A stretch of 17,768 nucleotides of DNA from an uncultured Bacteroidales bacterium (GTDB taxonomy: Bacteria > Bacteroidota > Bacteroidia > Bacteroidales > Bacteroidaceae): the NCBI GenBank assembly GCA_937896105.1, contig CALBKR010000113.1, forward strand, positions 1-17,768. The letters run 5' to 3'. The notes below the pieces were generated by a model. It saw only the letters and a program-made list of their open reading frames with translations. It made no database searches and had not been told where the DNA came from. Positions within the stretch are counted from its first letter, which is position 1. Each line of letters opens with the position of its first letter. This document shows positions 16,662 to 17,768 of the stretch, piece after piece. Made by a program: the position numbers and the translations under genes.

Positions 16662-17768
16662 TCAACGTAACCAAATTATGTTCTCGGCAACCACTTTGGC
16701 GGGATTGCCACTTGCCATTGTATGAGCAGGTATATTTGATGTCACTACACTGTTACCTGCAATTACAGCGCCTTCTCCAATTGTTACTCCTTTCATTATC
16801 TGGACATTCGACCCAATCCATACGTGATCACCAATATGAACGGGTGCCTTGTCGGTATATCCGGTTTGGATGATGTGGTGACCGCCATTATTGTCACGAA
16901 TCCAGACATCGCGCCCAATATATGTGTTGTTGCCGATGGTAATCTCTTTGGCACATACTATCTGAAGGCCTGAGTTGCATGCGCCTTTTCCCATAGTAAG
17001 TGTAGCTCCTTTGAATACTTGAATATCTGAGTTGTAAAGGATGCTACGTGTTCCTTCTATAATAAACTTCGCGTTCTCTTCTACAAGAAGTCTGGTTTCC
17101 ATCTTGGATTTCAGGTTGCGTTTCCTGCCAAATATAAGGGTTCCTTTTGATGCATCGATTATTGCCCCTTTACGAAGGTCTATTGCACAATGTGATGATA
17201 TGTTTATGTTCCCTTTCGTGTGCGGGTTGAACTTCCAATAGATTTTTCTCAGCAAATCACCCGGGTTTGAAAGTATTTGGCATCCTAAACGAATAACTTT
17301 CTTTATTGTTGCCTTGTTTATGCGTCTGGCAGTTTTCTTCTTTACATCGGGCCACCACTTGTTTGCAACCTCATCGAAACGCATAGTGTCCATATCCTTG
17401 AAAATCTGTTCACGATTGTAGTTCTCGGGCTCAGGGCAACAATCGCCCATAATTACGTTATAGTTGCCGCGGAATGCTGTCTGGGCATCAAACTCCTTAA
17501 TCTCCATCTTGCCCTTGACTGTATCAAAGAAACGTTGGCCTTTGTCTGTATTCACAAGCACCATTGAGGTACCGAGGTTCCCGTCGAGCGATTTGTCAAT
17601 TCTTTCAATTCCCCAAAAATCGGCCAGTGTAATATCGGCTATTCTGGGAAGCCCCTTGAACTTGCATTCATAACAACAAGGCCTTTCAAAATAGTTCCAA
17701 TGATATCCTCTGCGATAATGGTCGTCGTGTCCCTCGCCATAATATACCTTGCCGTTGTCAAAAACAAC
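16662..17768 (-). CDS. FrhB-like (F420 hydrogenase beta) domain fused to hexapeptide acyltransferase, 5'-truncated
   Basis: The frame is open to the right edge, giving 368 visible residues; an internal ATG at 17564 is not the start. Numbering from the edge, residues 29-53 hold RPCCYECKF, then RIADITLADFWGI, then GTSMVLVNTDKG at 66-77. This is the conserved C-terminal half of the FrhB/FdhB family, iron-sulfur flavoproteins with relatives common in glycan loci beside pyruvyl transferases. From about residue 185 the same frame becomes a left-handed beta-helix acyltransferase: NNTYIGRDVWIRDNNGGHH near 274-292 with the likely catalytic His, then HVWIGSNVQIMKGVTIGEGA, then SGNPAKV near the end. Two domains of different classes in one chain is unusual. 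The N-terminal ferredoxin-like part, if present, is outside the window. One base precedes the ATP-grasp gene. Confidence 0.8.
   Translation of the reverse strand, partial: VVFDNGKVYYGEGHDDHYRRGYHWNYFERPCCYECKFKGLPRIADITLADFWGIERIDKSLDGNLGTSMVLVNTDKGQRFFDTVKGKMEIKEFDAQTAFRGNYNVIMGDCCPEPENYNREQIFKDMDTMRFDEVANKWWPDVKKKTARRINKATIKKVIRLGCQILSNPGDLLRKIYWKFNPHTKGNINISSHCAIDLRKGAIIDASKGTLIFGRKRNLKSKMETRLLVEENAKFIIEGTRSILYNSDIQVFKGATLTMGKGACNSGLQIVCAKEITIGNNTYIGRDVWIRDNNGGHHIIQTGYTDKAPVHIGDHVWIGSNVQIMKGVTIGEGAVIAGNSVVTSNIPAHTMASGNPAKVVAENIIWLR

Noticed and set aside
16662..17564. A complete 300-residue acyltransferase starting at the ATG at 17564
   Set aside because: The frame stays open upstream to the window edge and encodes the conserved FrhB motif running straight through this Met, so it is an internal residue.
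1..17768. tRNA, rRNA, CRISPR array, insertion sequence, invertible promoter repeats
   Set aside because: I looked for these and saw none. Phase-variable promoter repeats typical of Bacteroides capsule loci would lie upstream of the operon, outside the window.

Overview
The window looks like a piece of a Bacteroidota chromosome, probably a gut Bacteroidales such as a Bacteroides, Phocaeicola or Prevotella relative. The grounds are low-to-middling G+C, A-rich leaders without strong Shine-Dalgarno sequences, and polysaccharide gene families typical of that group (EpsG-type polymerase, sugar-transfer ATP-grasp, pyruvyl transferase and FrhB-like proteins in one locus). The genus cannot be fixed from the sequence.

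Left edge (1-1638, + strand): the 3' part of a phage tail or virion-surface protein gene, probably the end of a prophage. A short gap (1639-1756) follows. It holds a strong bidirectional terminator, a perfect 14-bp hairpin flanked by T-runs in both directions, which separates the phage gene from the convergent operon.

The rest (1757-17768) is one long minus-strand run of fifteen genes, transcribed right to left, for an exopolysaccharide, capsule or O-antigen-like glycan. In transcription order they are: FrhB-like domain fused to a hexapeptide acyltransferase (cut by the right edge); ATP-grasp ligase; Wzx flippase; QueC-like PP-loop ATPase; aldo/keto reductase; SGNH-like protein with an altered catalytic block; EpsG-type Wzy polymerase; polysaccharide pyruvyl transferase; GT2; GT4; a 141-bp AT-rich gap; GT4; hexapeptide acetyltransferase; membrane acyltransferase 3; GT4; serine-acetyltransferase-like protein. 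Except for the 141-bp gap, spacings run from a 1-base overlap to 27 bases, so this looks like one operon.

Working model (inference): four glycosyltransferases build a repeat unit on a lipid carrier, Wzx flips it and Wzy polymerises it. An unusually large set of modifying enzymes decorates it with acyl groups (four acyltransferase-type proteins), a pyruvate ketal, and perhaps an amino acid or amide through the two ATP-using enzymes. The initiating sugar-phosphate transferase, export proteins (Wza/Wzc) and regulators (UpxY/Z type) are not in the window and presumably lie upstream, beyond the right edge. The most novel part is the promoter-proximal block 10898-17768, where several non-glycosyltransferase enzymes of unclear substrate sit together.
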